From Ochrobactrum sp. RH2CCR150 (lineage in GTDB: Bacteria > Pseudomonadota > Alphaproteobacteria > Rhizobiales > Rhizobiaceae), in the NCBI GenBank assembly GCA_014138095.1, contig JACGXE010000004.1, positions 310,001-374,000 on the forward strand: a stretch of DNA of 64,000 nt, in the 5' to 3' direction. The notes under the pieces were generated by a model that did no database searches, was not told the DNA's origin, and saw nothing but the letters and a program-made list of their open reading frames with translations. Made by a program: the position numbers and the translations under genes. Each line of letters opens with the position of its first letter. Position 1 is the stretch's first letter. Of this stretch, positions 36,096 to 46,564 are shown piece by piece.

Positions 36096-37445
36096 ATGCA
36101 GACCAAGGTTTTCAGCGCTATCGGCGCAGTTATCGCTACCGCTTTCCTCGCAAGTCCGGCCGCCGCCGAAAAGACCAAGATCGACTTCTGGTTCGGCAAT
36201 TCCGGCGATATCGCCAAGCGCGTCGAGGAACAGTGCGACCGGTTCAACAAGTCGCAGAACGACTATGAAGTCGTCTGCACCACGCAGGGCACCTATGATG
36301 CCTCGCTACAGAACACGATCGCCGCATTCCGCGCTGGCAAACAGCCGACCATCGCGCAGGTGTCGGATGCAGGCACGCTCGATATCATGCTGTCGGGCGC
36401 CTACTACCCGGCAAACAAGCTGATGGCCGACATGGGCTACAATGTCGACTGGAACGATTATTTCTCCGGCATTTCCAGCTATTATGCGACGTCCAAGGGT
36501 GAAATGTATTCGTTCCCCTTCAACTCCTCGACCGCTTTGCTCTATTGGAACAAAGACGCCTTTGCCAAGATCGGCAAGGATCACGCGCCTGCAACCTGGG
36601 AAGAAGCGGCTGCCGATTTCAAGGCTCTGAAAACTGCCGGTTACGCCTGCCCGTTCGGCTTCGACATTTCCAACAACGAAGTCTGGCAGCTCGTCGAGCA
36701 GTTCGAAGCCGTGCATGGCGAACCGATTGCCTCCAAGCGCAATGGTTATGAAGGCCTCGACGCCGAGATGACCTTCAACAAGGGCAAGCTGGTCAATTTC
36801 ATCAAGGAACTGAAGGGCTGGTATGATTCCGGCGAAGCCGTCATCAAGTCCAAGGCTACCGGTCAGACCTACATCGAAGCTTTCTCCGCTGGTGACTGCC
36901 AGGTCATCCTTACCTCGGTTGGCGACCACGGCAATATCGGCCGCACCGCCAAGGAAGGCATGAACTGGGGCGTCGGGATGCTTCCGGTTTACGAAGGCAC
37001 CGAACGCAAGAGCTCCTTCGTTGGCGGCGCTTCGCTCTGGACGTTGAAGGGCAAGTCGGAAGCCGAATACAAGGCTGCCGCAGCCTTTTTCGACTTCATC
37101 GCCAAGCCTGAGGAAGCCCTCACCTGGTCGACGGTCACCGGCTATATTCCGGTGCGTAATTCAGGCTTCGAGTATCTCCAGAAGCAGGGTTTCTATGACA
37201 AGGCGCCTTATGCCGGTCGTGAACTCGCCATCAAAAGCCTGACCGCTTCGCCTGCCAGTGACCCGGCACCGCATGGCATCCGTCTCGGCGGCCTTCTGCA
37301 GATTCGCCAGGAAATCGCCAACGGCCTGCAGGCCATCTTCATCAACAATGAAGACGTTCAGGCATCGCTGGATGCATCGGCAGAACGCAGCAACCAGATC
37401 CTCCGCCGTTTTGAACGCACCTATAAGGGCGCACAGCTTCCCTGA
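36096..37445 (+). CDS. ugpB: sn-Glycerol-3-phosphate-type ABC substrate-binding protein
   Basis: 449 aa extracellular solute-binding protein, family 1. Signal peptide about 1-24 (MQTKVFSAIGAV to SPAAA|EKTK). The mature start KIDFWFGNSGDIAKRVEEQCDRFN and the YDASLQNTIAAFRAGKQPTIAQVSDAGT segment match UgpB. The ATG at 36096 has GAGGG upstream; a GTG at 36069 is less likely. Periplasmic binding of glycerol-3-phosphate or its diesters. Followed by the matching permeases and ATPase. Confidence 0.9.
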   Translation: MQTKVFSAIGAVIATAFLASPAAAEKTKIDFWFGNSGDIAKRVEEQCDRFNKSQNDYEVVCTTQGTYDASLQNTIAAFRAGKQPTIAQVSDAGTLDIMLSGAYYPANKLMADMGYNVDWNDYFSGISSYYATSKGEMYSFPFNSSTALLYWNKDAFAKIGKDHAPATWEEAAADFKALKTAGYACPFGFDISNNEVWQLVEQFEAVHGEPIASKRNGYEGLDAEMTFNKGKLVNFIKELKGWYDSGEAVIKSKATGQTYIEAFSAGDCQVILTSVGDHGNIGRTAKEGMNWGVGMLPVYEGTERKSSFVGGASLWTLKGKSEAEYKAAAAFFDFIAKPEEALTWSTVTGYIPVRNSGFEYLQKQGFYDKAPYAGRELAIKSLTASPASDPAPHGIRLGGLLQIRQEIANGLQAIFINNEDVQASLDASAERSNQILRRFERTYKGAQLP

Positions 37446-37553
37446 TCGTTCAAATCGCAACCTGATCGGCGCTTTCTGCGCCGATCAGTCCCTTTGCATG
37501 CACTATCATTCGGCTGCTGCCTTATAAGCGCCGAGGAAAGCGAACGACCTTCC

Positions 37554-38438
37554 ATGGAAAAGCGCGTCACTTTTTCCTCCACGACAATCGGCCTTCTATT
37601 CGTATTGCCGATGCTGCTTTTGATCTTTGTCTTCTTCTATTGGCCGAGCGCACAGGCACTTTATTGGGCCTTCACGCTTGAGCAGCCATGGGGCGGCGGC
37701 AATGTCTGGGTGGGCTTCGATAATTTCATGCAATTGCTGCAAGACCCGGTCTATTGGGGCGCGATTTCTCGCAGCCTGATTTTCGGTCTCGCCTCGACGT
37801 CTATTGCCATGGGTATCGCTCTGGTTCTGGCCCTGATCACGGACCGTGAGCTGCGCGGCAACAAACTCTATCGCTCGGTTTTCATCTGGCCCTACGCCAT
37901 CGCGGCTCCGGCTCTCGGGCTGGCGTTCCGTTTCATTCTGGCTCCCGAAGCCGGACTTCTTTCGGTCATCAACCAGGTATGGCCCGGTTTGTGGAACCCG
38001 GCCCTCGACGGCAAGGATGCAATGATCGCCGTCATCGTCGCCTTTTCCTGGAAATATATCGGCTATAATTTCATCTTCTTCCTGTCAGCGCTTCAGGGCA
38101 TTCCGCGCCCGCTCATCGAAGCCGCCGCCATGGACGGTTCGGGCCCGATGCGCCGCATCTGGGATATCCAGCTTCCCTTGCTGACACCAACCCTGTTCTT
38201 CCTGCTGGTGATCAACATCACCGAGAGTTTTCAGGATTCCTTCGGCATCGTCGATGTTCTGACTCAGGGCGGCCCGGCCCGCGCCACGGAACTGATGGTC
38301 TACAAGATCTATTTCGACGGTTTCAAAGGCCTCGATTATTCCGGTGCCGCCGCACAGTCGATCATCCTCATGCTGCTCGTCATCCTGCTCACCATCGTCC
38401 AGTTCCGCTTCATCGAGCGGCGCGTGCATTACAAGTGA
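37554..38438 (+). CDS. ugpA: sn-Glycerol-3-phosphate ABC transporter permease A
   Basis: 294 aa inner-membrane permease of the MalF-like CUT1 group with six helices; the EAA loop is read as EAAAMDGSGPMRRIWDIQLPLLTP. The ATG at 37554 (MEKRVTFSS) gives the UgpA length; the region from 37494 is leader. Forms a heterodimer with UgpE. Confidence 0.9.
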   Translation: MEKRVTFSSTTIGLLFVLPMLLLIFVFFYWPSAQALYWAFTLEQPWGGGNVWVGFDNFMQLLQDPVYWGAISRSLIFGLASTSIAMGIALVLALITDRELRGNKLYRSVFIWPYAIAAPALGLAFRFILAPEAGLLSVINQVWPGLWNPALDGKDAMIAVIVAFSWKYIGYNFIFFLSALQGIPRPLIEAAAMDGSGPMRRIWDIQLPLLTPTLFFLLVINITESFQDSFGIVDVLTQGGPARATELMVYKIYFDGFKGLDYSGAAAQSIILMLLVILLTIVQFRFIERRVHYK

Positions 38439-38448
38439 GGTCAGGATC

Positions 38449-39363
38449 ATGATCGAACGCACCCCCGTCTTCAATTTCATCTGCTACGCGATTCTGGTGC
38501 TCGGGCTCATCATCGCGCTGCTGCCATTCGCAATCGTCATCATTGCATCGACGCTCGACATCGCAGCCGTCAACACAGTGCCTATGCCGCTGACGCCGAG
38601 CACCCATTTCTGGGAAAACATCCAGACCGCATGGGCGCGTGCGGATCTCGGCACCAAGCTGCTCAACAGCCTTATTTTCGCCGCCGCTGTTGCGGCGGGA
38701 AAAGTGATCCTTTCAGCCATGGCGGCTTTTTCGATCGTCTATTTCCGCTTTCGCGGACGCCAGTTCATCTTCTGGATCATCTTCATCACTTTGATGCTGC
38801 CGCTGGAAGTGCGCATCGTGCCCACCTACTCGATTGCCGCCAACGCCTTGCAGCCATTCCAGACAATCTTCGATTATTCCGGCATTTCATGGTTGTTCGC
38901 GCATATCTTCGGCATCGAAATCAAGCTCGAATGGGGTCTGTTGAACTCCTATACCGGCCTTGTCCTTCCGCTTGTCGCAACGGCAACCGGTACATTCCTC
39001 TATCGCCAGTTTTATCTCACGGTTCCCGATGAACTTGCAGAAGCAACCAAGATGGACGGTGCAGGTGCCATCCGTTTTTTCAAGGATGTGCTGCTGCCCC
39101 TGTCGCGGCCCAATATGATCGCGCTTTTCACGATCATGTTCGTCTGGGCATGGAACCAATATCTCTGGCCGCTGCTGATCACCACCGATCCTAAATTCGG
39201 CATCGCCGTCACGCAGCTCAAGACACTTATTCCCTCCGAATTCGGCCTGCCCGACTGGAATGTCGCCATGGCCGGAACTCTCATCATCATGTCGCCACCG
39301 CTGATCCTCGTCATTCTGATGCAACGCTGGTTCGTGCGCGGCCTTATCTCCACCGAGAAATAA
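38449..39363 (+). CDS. ugpE: sn-Glycerol-3-phosphate ABC transporter permease E
   Basis: 304 aa MalG-like CUT1 permease, six helices, EAA loop [24 protein letters not shown]. The ATG at 38449 follows AGGATC; the upstream in-frame stretch overlaps ugpA and is rejected. Ends with the conserved [12 protein letters not shown]. Confidence 0.9.
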   Translation: MIERTPVFNFICYAILVLGLIIALLPFAIVIIASTLDIAAVNTVPMPLTPSTHFWENIQTAWARADLGTKLLNSLIFAAAVAAGKVILSAMAAFSIVYFRFRGRQFIFWIIFITLMLPLEVRIVPTYSIAANALQPFQTIFDYSGISWLFAHIFGIEIKLEWGLLNSYTGLVLPLVATATGTFLYRQFYLTVPDELAEATKMDGAGAIRFFKDVLLPLSRPNMIALFTIMFVWAWNQYLWPLLITTDPKFGIAVTQLKTLIPSEFGLPDWNVAMAGTLIIMSPPLILVILMQRWFVRGLISTEK

Positions 39364-39374
39364 AGGATACTCTC

Positions 39375-40493
39375 TTGGCACCGATCTCCATTCGCGGCGT
39401 AAAGAAGAGCTACGGCAAAAACGCAGTCGTTCACGGCGTCGACCTCGAAATCAAATCCGGCGAATTCATCGTTATTCTCGGGCCGTCAGGGTGCGGAAAA
39501 TCCACGCTTCTGCGCATGGTCGCCGGGCTGGAAGAAATTACTGGCGGTGAAATCGCGATTGACGGCACGGTCGTCAACCAGATGGAACCCCGCGCACGCG
39601 GTTGCGCCATGGTTTTTCAGAACTACGCCCTCTACCCCCACATGACCGTGGCGCAGAACATCGGCTATGCGCTCAAGGTTTCCGGCGTTTCAAAGGCCGA
39701 GCGTAACCAGCGTATCGCCGATGTGGCAAAGACCCTTGGACTGGAAGCCTTTCTGGACCGGCGGCCTGCCGCTTTGTCAGGCGGGCAACGCCAGCGCGTC
39801 GCCATGGGCCGCGCCATGATCCGCGAGCCGAAGGTCTTCCTGTTCGACGAACCGCTCTCCAACCTCGATGCCAAATTGCGTATCGCGATGCGTTCTGAAA
39901 TTCGTCGGCTGCACCGCAAGCTCGGTGCGACGTCGATTTTCGTGACACATGATCAGCATGAAGCCATGACGCTTGCCGACAGGATCATCGTCATGAATGC
40001 CGGCAAGGTAGAACAGGTGGGCACGCCTGCCGAGGTCTATCATCGGCCAGCAAGTCGCTTTGTGGCCAATTTCGTCGGCACGCCGTCAATGAATCTGCTG
40101 GAAGGCAAAGTTGGCGAGAACGGCGTACTCGTTCTCAATGGCGGACAGTCGGTTGCCGTACCACCTGCGAAAGTGAATATGCTGGCAGGACAACGCGTGG
40201 TGCTTGGCATTCGTGCCGAATCGACACGCCTCGTCTCGCCCGAAAAACCGGGTGCATTGATAGCCACCACCGACTTTGTCGAAGAGCTGGGTGCGAGCCG
40301 CGTGGTCCATGCTGATCTCGACGGGACGCTCTTTGCCATCGCACTGACCGAGGCCGCCGATCTCAAAACCGGTGAACGGGTGGGTATCGAGATTGATCCG
40401 CAGGCGATCCACCTCTATTCGGCTGAAACCGGCGCAATGATCGACACCGCCGCCAACAGCTCTGCCGCAGCCAAGACCACCACATTTGCGTGA
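39375..40493 (+). CDS. ugpC: sn-Glycerol-3-phosphate ABC transporter ATP-binding protein
   Basis: 372 aa CUT1 ATPase (MalK/UgpC type): Walker [10 protein letters not shown], signature [14 protein letters not shown], Walker [13 protein letters not shown], switch His in FVTHDQHEA, then a C-terminal OB-fold (TOBE) regulatory domain. It starts with TTG, well supported by AAAGGA eight bases upstream. Completes the importer with UgpBAE. Confidence 0.92.
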   Translation: MAPISIRGVKKSYGKNAVVHGVDLEIKSGEFIVILGPSGCGKSTLLRMVAGLEEITGGEIAIDGTVVNQMEPRARGCAMVFQNYALYPHMTVAQNIGYALKVSGVSKAERNQRIADVAKTLGLEAFLDRRPAALSGGQRQRVAMGRAMIREPKVFLFDEPLSNLDAKLRIAMRSEIRRLHRKLGATSIFVTHDQHEAMTLADRIIVMNAGKVEQVGTPAEVYHRPASRFVANFVGTPSMNLLEGKVGENGVLVLNGGQSVAVPPAKVNMLAGQRVVLGIRAESTRLVSPEKPGALIATTDFVEELGASRVVHADLDGTLFAIALTEAADLKTGERVGIEIDPQAIHLYSAETGAMIDTAANSSAAAKTTTFA

Positions 40494-40501
40494 GAACAGC
40501 G

Positions 40502-41566
40502 ATGAACCATCAATCTCCATTCACGGAACCGCTTTTTTCTGCCCGCGCTGGCGATGATCGGTCCATCGTGACACAACCCGTCGAAGCGCTTGAGGTGCCG
40601 ACGTCCTCCTTTTGGGACGATGCGCGACAGGCAGCGCCGACGATGGAAGAACATGACCGGCTGATCGCTCAGCTTCCCTCATTGTCATCCGTTGAGGTCC
40701 GCCTGCATGACGCCACAGCGCCAACAGACAAGACCGCCTCACTCTCCATCGCGGCATGGAATGCCGAGCGCCTCAAATACCACACCGGTTCCGTCGCACT
40801 TCTGGCCGTGCACCAGCCCGATATCGTGTTGCTGACGGAAGCCGATATCGGCATGGCCCGCTCCGGCAACCGGCATACGGTGGCCGATCTCGCCCGTGAT
40901 CTTGGCATGTCCTACGCCTATGGCGTCGAGTTTGTGGAAATGGGCCTCGGCGATCCGCGCGAACGCGAATGGCATAAACACGAGACGAACTCCATCGGCT
41001 TTCACGGCAATGCGGTGCTGAGCCGCCTGCCTTTGCTCGACGCCGCACTCATTCGTCTGGACGATGGCGGGTTCTGGTGGACCGATGAAACCGACGGCCA
41101 GGGTCGCTTCGGCAGCCGTATGGCTATTGCCACGCGTATACAGACCGCGAGCGGACCAATTATTGCCGTCGCGGCGCATCTCGAAAGCAAGAGTGACGCG
41201 GAAGACCGTGCACGCCAGACTATCCGTCTGCTCGACGCTATCGACAAGCTGGCCGGAGATCTGCCGGTCGTAATCGGCGGCGATTTCAACACCAATGCCC
41301 TGCCGGACGGAACCCGCGACCCGGCCCAGTTCGAGCCGCTGTTCGATGCGCTCGCGCAAAAGGGCTATGACTGGGAAGCGGCCAACGATTTTGCGCAGAC
41401 GCAGCGCATCCGCCCGGATGGAACGCCACAACCGCCTTTTGCCCGGCTGGACTGGATTTTCACACGCGGTTTCACGGCACAAGAACCGCAAACCATCGCA
41501 GCCATCGACAAGGACGGCGCTGCGATTTCCGATCATGAACTGATCGTCACGACGCTCAACGCCTGA
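40502..41566 (+). CDS. Endonuclease/exonuclease/phosphatase-family hydrolase
   Basis: 354 aa metal-dependent phosphodiesterase or phosphatase. The core spans about residues 85-350, with Asn in IAAWNAERL, Glu in LLTEADIGM, the Asp and Asn in VIGGDFNTN and the final catalytic SDHELIV. The first 80 residues are an extra N-terminal region without a recognisable domain. It follows ugpC by eight bases and takes the place where a UgpQ glycerophosphodiesterase is often found, so it may release glycerol-3-phosphate from an imported phosphodiester; that is inferred. Confidence 0.85.
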   Translation: MNHQSPFTEPLFSARAGDDRSIVTQPVEALEVPTSSFWDDARQAAPTMEEHDRLIAQLPSLSSVEVRLHDATAPTDKTASLSIAAWNAERLKYHTGSVALLAVHQPDIVLLTEADIGMARSGNRHTVADLARDLGMSYAYGVEFVEMGLGDPREREWHKHETNSIGFHGNAVLSRLPLLDAALIRLDDGGFWWTDETDGQGRFGSRMAIATRIQTASGPIIAVAAHLESKSDAEDRARQTIRLLDAIDKLAGDLPVVIGGDFNTNALPDGTRDPAQFEPLFDALAQKGYDWEAANDFAQTQRIRPDGTPQPPFARLDWIFTRGFTAQEPQTIAAIDKDGAAISDHELIVTTLNA

Positions 41567-41576
41567 ATAACCGATA

Positions 41577-41600
41577 AAGCGCCGCCTTCTGGCGGCGCTT
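41577..41600. terminator. Bidirectional hairpin between ugp operon and macB
   Basis: Perfect 10-bp arms 41577-41586 and 41591-41600 with a four-base loop, between convergent genes. T-runs are short on both sides. It overlaps the macB stop codon by two bases. Confidence 0.65.
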
Positions 41601-43560
41601 ATCCCTTTGAAAGCGCAATCACCGGATCGAGCTGTGAAGCGTTTCGCGCCGGGAGATAACCGAATACGACACCAATCAGCGTCGAACACAGGAAGGCCGC
41701 GACAATCGACGTGGTCGAATAGATCAGGCTGAAATTCGAGCTGATCAGGCTGAACAGCAAACCGAAGCCAAGCGCCGTCAAGATACCCAGAACACCACCG
41801 ATCAGGCAGACGAGCACGGCTTCGATCAGAAACTGCTGCAAAATATCGCTCTGCCGTCCGCCGACCGCCATGCGCACCCCGATTTCCGAAACACGCTCGG
41901 AGACGGTGACGAGCATGATATTCATCACCCCGATGCCGCCGACAATCAGCGAGATGATGGCAATTGCCGCCACCAGAAGCGTCAGCGTCTGGGTCGTGCT
42001 GGTGATCGTCTTGCGAATATCGTCGGTGTTCAGGATATAAAAATCCTTGGTGCCGTGGCGTTGCAACAGAAATTCGGTGACTGACTGTTCAGCCAGCGCC
42101 GTGTCAATCCCGTCTTTGACCTGCAGGGTGATGCTGCGCAGTGAATTGCTGCCCAGAAACCGCGCCTGAACGGTCGTATATGGCAGATAAAGCGACAGGT
42201 TCTGGTTGGAGCCAAAACCGCCCTGCTGTGGCTCCATCACGCCGACAATTCGCGCCGGAACATTGCCGATCAAGAGCACCTGCCCGACCGGATTGATATC
42301 GGCAAACAGGGCGTTCTTGGTGTTCTGGTCGATCACGACATCCGGCGCAGTGGTCCGCACGCTCTCGTGGTCGAAGAATTGCCCATCGGCAATCTTGCTG
42401 CCCTTGGCAACAAAATACTGTTCGCTGACGCCGTTCACCAGTGCATTGGACTCCTGCGAGCCAAAACGCACCGTGCTGCTCGTGGACACCGTTGGCGTTG
42501 CGGCAGCAACATAGGGCTGTTTGGACAGTTCTATTGCGTCGGAAACCACCAGCGTGGTGATTTTACCCGATCGCACATCGCCAAAATCCTTACCCGCGAA
42601 AATCTCCAGCGTGTTGGTGCCGAGACTGGAAATATTGGCCAGCACCCGCTCCTGCGAGCCGCGCCCAAGCGCCACCACGCTGACGACCGAAGCAATGCCG
42701 ATGATGATGCCAAGCATGGTCAGGAAAGTGCGCAGCTTGTGCGCCCGCATTGAAAGCAAAGCCATCAGAAAGGCTTCGCGGATAGACCCCATCAACCCGT
42801 AGAGCGACAATGTACGCTTGCGGGCCGACGCTGCGTCGTCGGTATTGACGGTGCTTTCGACAATCTCGGTCTTTTCCACCGGACGGTCGGCAATGATCTC
42901 GCCATCGCTGATCTCGATGATGCGTTCTGCCTTGCTGGCAATCGACATATCATGGGTGACGATGATGACCGTGCGCCCCTCGGCATGCAGCTCGCCCAGA
43001 ATGCGCAGCACCTCTTCGCCACTGTGCTTGTCGAGAGCGCCTGTCGGCTCGTCGGCCAGAATGAGGCTGGCATCATTCATCAGAGCACGCGCAATGGATA
43101 CGCGCTGTTGCTGGCCGCCCGAAAGCTGGCCCGGACGGTGATGCATCCGGTCGCCCATGCCAAGACGTGTCAGCAAGGCCCCGGCGCGTTTGGCGCGCGT
43201 TGACGGATCAATCCCGGCATAGATTGCCGGTATCTCGACATTGCCGACTGCCGTCAACTCGGGCAGCAGATGATAACGCTGGAAAATAAAGCCGAAATGC
43301 TCGCGCCTCAGCGCGGCCAGCTCATCGACATCCATGGAGGCGGTTTCTCGCCCGTTGATTTCGTAGCTGCCGGAAGTGGGACGATCCAGACAGCCAAGAA
43401 TATTCATCAGCGTGGACTTGCCCGACCCCGACGCACCGACAATCGCCACCATCTCACCAGCTTCGATGGTGAGGTCGATGTCTTTGAGGACCGCGATAGA
43501 GCTGTCACCAGACGGATATTCCCGCCGGACTTTTCTGAGACGGATCAACGGTTCCGTCAT
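41599..43560 (-). CDS. macB: MacB-type ABC exporter (fused ATPase and permease)
   Basis: 653 aa. N-terminal ATPase (about 1-230): Walker [10 protein letters not shown], signature [14 protein letters not shown], Walker [13 protein letters not shown]. Then one transmembrane helix near 278, a large periplasmic MacB_PCD domain, and three helices at the C-terminus in an FtsX-type domain ([28 protein letters not shown]). Works with the adaptor at 43563 and an outer-membrane factor to export macrolides, peptides or siderophore-like compounds. It starts two bases after the adaptor stop. Confidence 0.92.
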   Translation of the reverse strand: MTEPLIRLRKVRREYPSGDSSIAVLKDIDLTIEAGEMVAIVGASGSGKSTLMNILGCLDRPTSGSYEINGRETASMDVDELAALRREHFGFIFQRYHLLPELTAVGNVEIPAIYAGIDPSTRAKRAGALLTRLGMGDRMHHRPGQLSGGQQQRVSIARALMNDASLILADEPTGALDKHSGEEVLRILGELHAEGRTVIIVTHDMSIASKAERIIEISDGEIIADRPVEKTEIVESTVNTDDAASARKRTLSLYGLMGSIREAFLMALLSMRAHKLRTFLTMLGIIIGIASVVSVVALGRGSQERVLANISSLGTNTLEIFAGKDFGDVRSGKITTLVVSDAIELSKQPYVAAATPTVSTSSTVRFGSQESNALVNGVSEQYFVAKGSKIADGQFFDHESVRTTAPDVVIDQNTKNALFADINPVGQVLLIGNVPARIVGVMEPQQGGFGSNQNLSLYLPYTTVQARFLGSNSLRSITLQVKDGIDTALAEQSVTEFLLQRHGTKDFYILNTDDIRKTITSTTQTLTLLVAAIAIISLIVGGIGVMNIMLVTVSERVSEIGVRMAVGGRQSDILQQFLIEAVLVCLIGGVLGILTALGFGLLFSLISSNFSLIYSTTSIVAAFLCSTLIGVVFGYLPARNASQLDPVIALSKG

Positions 43561-43562
43561 GA

Positions 43563-44783
43563 TCAGAAGCCCATCGGCGGGCCGCGACGGCCGCCCGAGC
43601 CGGAGCCCGCTGCGGAGCCTGCCGCCAATTCGCCACTGATGACGCGATCGCCTTCATCAAGGCCGGATTTCACCTGAACCATCACCTTGTTGTTCAAGCC
43701 GATCTCGATCTTTTTGCGTGTGATCTCGCCCTTGTCATCCACCACCCGCACCGTGTAGCGGCCATCCGCATCGGGCGCGCCCAACGCGGACGATGGAATG
43801 GTCAGGGCGTTCTTTTCCTGACCAAGAACGATATGGACTTCCGCCGTCATATAGGTGCGTAGATGCCCGTCGTCATTCGGGACGGTGAAAAGGCCGTTAT
43901 AATAGATCGCTTCCGACGAGGTGCTGCTCGACGATGATGTCGATGTCGAGCTTGAAGAACTGAAACTGCTGTCGCTCTTGATCGATTCCGGCGCCGGTTC
44001 CACCGATTCCAGCTTCGCCTCATAGCGACGATCCTGATCGCCAAGCACCGTGAAATAAAGCGGCAGGCCCGGTTTGACCCGGACGATATCGGCTTCGGAA
44101 ATTTCCGTATAAACCGTCATCCGGTCGAGCTGGCCGAGAATGACGATGGTCGGCGCGGATTGCGTTGCGTTGACCGTCTGGCCTTCCTGGCTGACGATGG
44201 AAAGAACGGTTCCCTCAATCGGCGCGGTGATCTGCGTATAGCCGAGATTGGCTCTGGCGGTCTCGACGGCGACTTCGGCTTCCTTGATCTGCGCCTTGAT
44301 CGATTCAATCTGCGCCTGTGTGACATTCAGATCGGCGGCAGCTGTGTCGTAATCGGCCTGCGATACGGCATGTTTGGCCAGCATGGATTTCTGGCGCGTA
44401 AGGGTCTGCTGGTTCAATATCAGCGTTGCCTGCTTTTCCTTGAGCTGTGCCTGCATGTTGGCGAGCGACGCCTCGGACGTCCGCAGATCGTTTTTCTGCG
44501 TCGTGGAGTCGATCTCGGCAATGAGATCATTCGTCTTGACGGTCTGTCCGAGCTTGACTTTCACCGACGTGATGCGGCCCGATGCCTGCGCACCGACAGC
44601 AACCAGACGGACCGGCTTGACGGTTCCCGTGGCGAGCACCGTGACCTCAATGTCGCTACGCGCCGCAGCGACAGTCATGATCGACTGCGATTGTGATCCT
44701 GATTGGCTGCGCCAGTAAAAATATCCGCATACGGCCACAGCGATAATGGCTGCGATCGTGACGACGAGACGTTTAAAGCGCAT
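43563..44783 (-). CDS. macA: MacA-type periplasmic adaptor (membrane fusion protein)
   Basis: 406 aa HlyD-family adaptor. N-terminal membrane anchor about 5-24; lipoyl halves around [16 protein letters not shown] and [17 protein letters not shown]; coiled-coil hairpin about 95-185; beta-barrel and membrane-proximal domains after. An unusual serine/threonine-rich tract lies at about residues 268-290 (43912-43980), within the beta-barrel region. The C-terminus is Gly/Arg-rich. Functions with MacB at 41599. Confidence 0.9.
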   Translation of the reverse strand: MRFKRLVVTIAAIIAVAVCGYFYWRSQSGSQSQSIMTVAAARSDIEVTVLATGTVKPVRLVAVGAQASGRITSVKVKLGQTVKTNDLIAEIDSTTQKNDLRTSEASLANMQAQLKEKQATLILNQQTLTRQKSMLAKHAVSQADYDTAAADLNVTQAQIESIKAQIKEAEVAVETARANLGYTQITAPIEGTVLSIVSQEGQTVNATQSAPTIVILGQLDRMTVYTEISEADIVRVKPGLPLYFTVLGDQDRRYEAKLESVEPAPESIKSDSSFSSSSSTSTSSSSSTSSEAIYYNGLFTVPNDDGHLRTYMTAEVHIVLGQEKNALTIPSSALGAPDADGRYTVRVVDDKGEITRKKIEIGLNNKVMVQVKSGLDEGDRVISGELAAGSAAGSGSGGRRGPPMGF

Positions 44784-45004
44784 TCAGGGAACCTTGCATA
44801 TGCTCGTGGATTGAATGTGACCTCTGAAACCGGCCAGACGGGCCGCATGATCAAGTGTCATATTCGAAAAATCCACTAAAAATCTATAATTGCCAGCAAT
44901 CTTTTCAACTCCGGCATCTGCTCTGGCCCGCTTGCTAGGCTGAAAACAGATGCCGGAATAAGACCGCCAATCCGGGTGAAGGGGCCGGATGACCGGATTT
45001 ACGT

Positions 45005-46564
45005 TTAGTTGTTGGCGGCTGTTGCCACCGCTTTTCTCTTCGGAAGACGCGGACCCGTATTCACATCCACTACTTCCGGTTTGGAGACTTCGATAGCGCC
45101 GCTCCAGCCGCCGCCAAGCGCCTTGTTGAGCGCGATATAATCGGTCGTGATCAGAACCTGGCTGGCGATCAGCGAATCTTCTGCCGAATAGAGCGAACGC
45201 TGCGCTTCCAGAAGATCGAGGAAACTCTGCGTTCCCGACTGATAGAGCGAACGTCCAAGCGACGCCGCTTCGCGATAATGGCCAGCAGAGGTTGCAAGCT
45301 TGGAAGACTTGATGCGCTCCTGCGCCAGCGACACGATCGCATTTTCAACTTCTTCAAGCCCGGTCAGGATCGAAGAACGATAGGCGATGAAATACTGGTC
45401 GCGCTGCGCTTCCGCCAGCTCGACCGCCGCCTTGAGCTGACCGCCATTGAAGATCGGAACCGAGAGGCTTGGCCCGAATGACCAGCTGATCGACGAGCTT
45501 TTGCCAAGATCGCCGATCTTGGTGGCCGATGTCGCAATGTCACCGGTGAGGCTGAGGCCCGGATAACGGGCTGCTTCCGCCTGACCAACCTTGGCCGTGT
45601 ATTGCGCATATTGACGTTCGGCCAACCGCACATCCGGGCGAGACAGCAGAATGTCTGCCGGAATGCCGGTGGGCATCGGCAGCTTCGGCTTGGGGATCGC
45701 CTTGACCTTTTTCATGCGGTCGGCAAGCGCCGCGGGTGCACGACCGGTCAGCACGGACAGGCGATGCACGGAAGCTGCATAGCCGGCTTCAAGATCAGGA
45801 ATATTCGCTTCCGTCGACGCAGCCTGCCCCGATGCGTTGGAAAGATCGACCGCCGAGGACGCGCCTGCCTCGAACTTGTTGCGCGTCAATGTCGCCGTCT
45901 CGCGCTGTGAAGCGGCAGTCCGTCGGGCCAGAGCGATACGAGCCTGATAACCGCGAGCTTCGACATAGTTGGTCGTCACATCGCCGATCAGCGTCACGAG
46001 CGTGTTGCGCAGGTCTTCTTCCGAGGCGTCCATACCGTATTTCGCAGCTTCCACCGACCGGCGGTTGGCACCGAACAGATCAATTTCCCAGCTTGCATCC
46101 AGTCCGCCCTGGAACTGGTTGCTGGTGCTAGCAGCGCCATCCACCGAAGAGCCGGTCCTGCTGCGGGTCGCCGAAGCGGAACCATCCAGTGATGGCAGCA
46201 ATGTACCGACCGACTGGCGATAGGTTGCACGCGCCTCACGCACACGCGCCTTGGCGGTTGCAACGTCCAGATTGCCCGCAACCGCTTCTTCCACAAAAGC
46301 ATCGAGCAATGGATCGTTGAGCCGCTTCCACCATTCGGCCAGCTCTGCTGGCTTGGCCGGCTTTTGCTGCTTCTTGTTGCCCCAGCTGGAAGGCATGTTG
46401 ATCAAGGGTGACTGATAATCCGGCCCGACCACACAACCACTGACGGTGGCGACGAGACACAAGGTTCCCAATACCTTCAGATAGCGGCGGACACGCTGAT
46501 CCTGTCTGGTGCAGGGCTTATGGTCAAAAGTCGCTGCAATGCGGGTAAGATCACTTGTCGTCAT
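45005..46564 (-). CDS. NodT/OprM-family outer-membrane efflux lipoprotein
   Basis: 519 aa TolC-fold outer-membrane factor. A lipobox VSGC with hydrophobic segment precedes it at about residues 34-44; the 25 residues before that are hydrophilic, so a downstream GTG (VRRYLKV) may be the real start. Two OEP repeats follow, with [29 protein letters not shown] and [24 protein letters not shown] as their similar starts. It overlaps the RND pump gene by 14 bases and provides its exit duct; it may also serve MacAB downstream. Confidence 0.88.
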   Translation of the reverse strand: MTTSDLTRIAATFDHKPCTRQDQRVRRYLKVLGTLCLVATVSGCVVGPDYQSPLINMPSSWGNKKQQKPAKPAELAEWWKRLNDPLLDAFVEEAVAGNLDVATAKARVREARATYRQSVGTLLPSLDGSASATRSRTGSSVDGAASTSNQFQGGLDASWEIDLFGANRRSVEAAKYGMDASEEDLRNTLVTLIGDVTTNYVEARGYQARIALARRTAASQRETATLTRNKFEAGASSAVDLSNASGQAASTEANIPDLEAGYAASVHRLSVLTGRAPAALADRMKKVKAIPKPKLPMPTGIPADILLSRPDVRLAERQYAQYTAKVGQAEAARYPGLSLTGDIATSATKIGDLGKSSSISWSFGPSLSVPIFNGGQLKAAVELAEAQRDQYFIAYRSSILTGLEEVENAIVSLAQERIKSSKLATSAGHYREAASLGRSLYQSGTQSFLDLLEAQRSLYSAEDSLIASQVLITTDYIALNKALGGGWSGAIEVSKPEVVDVNTGPRLPKRKAVATAANN

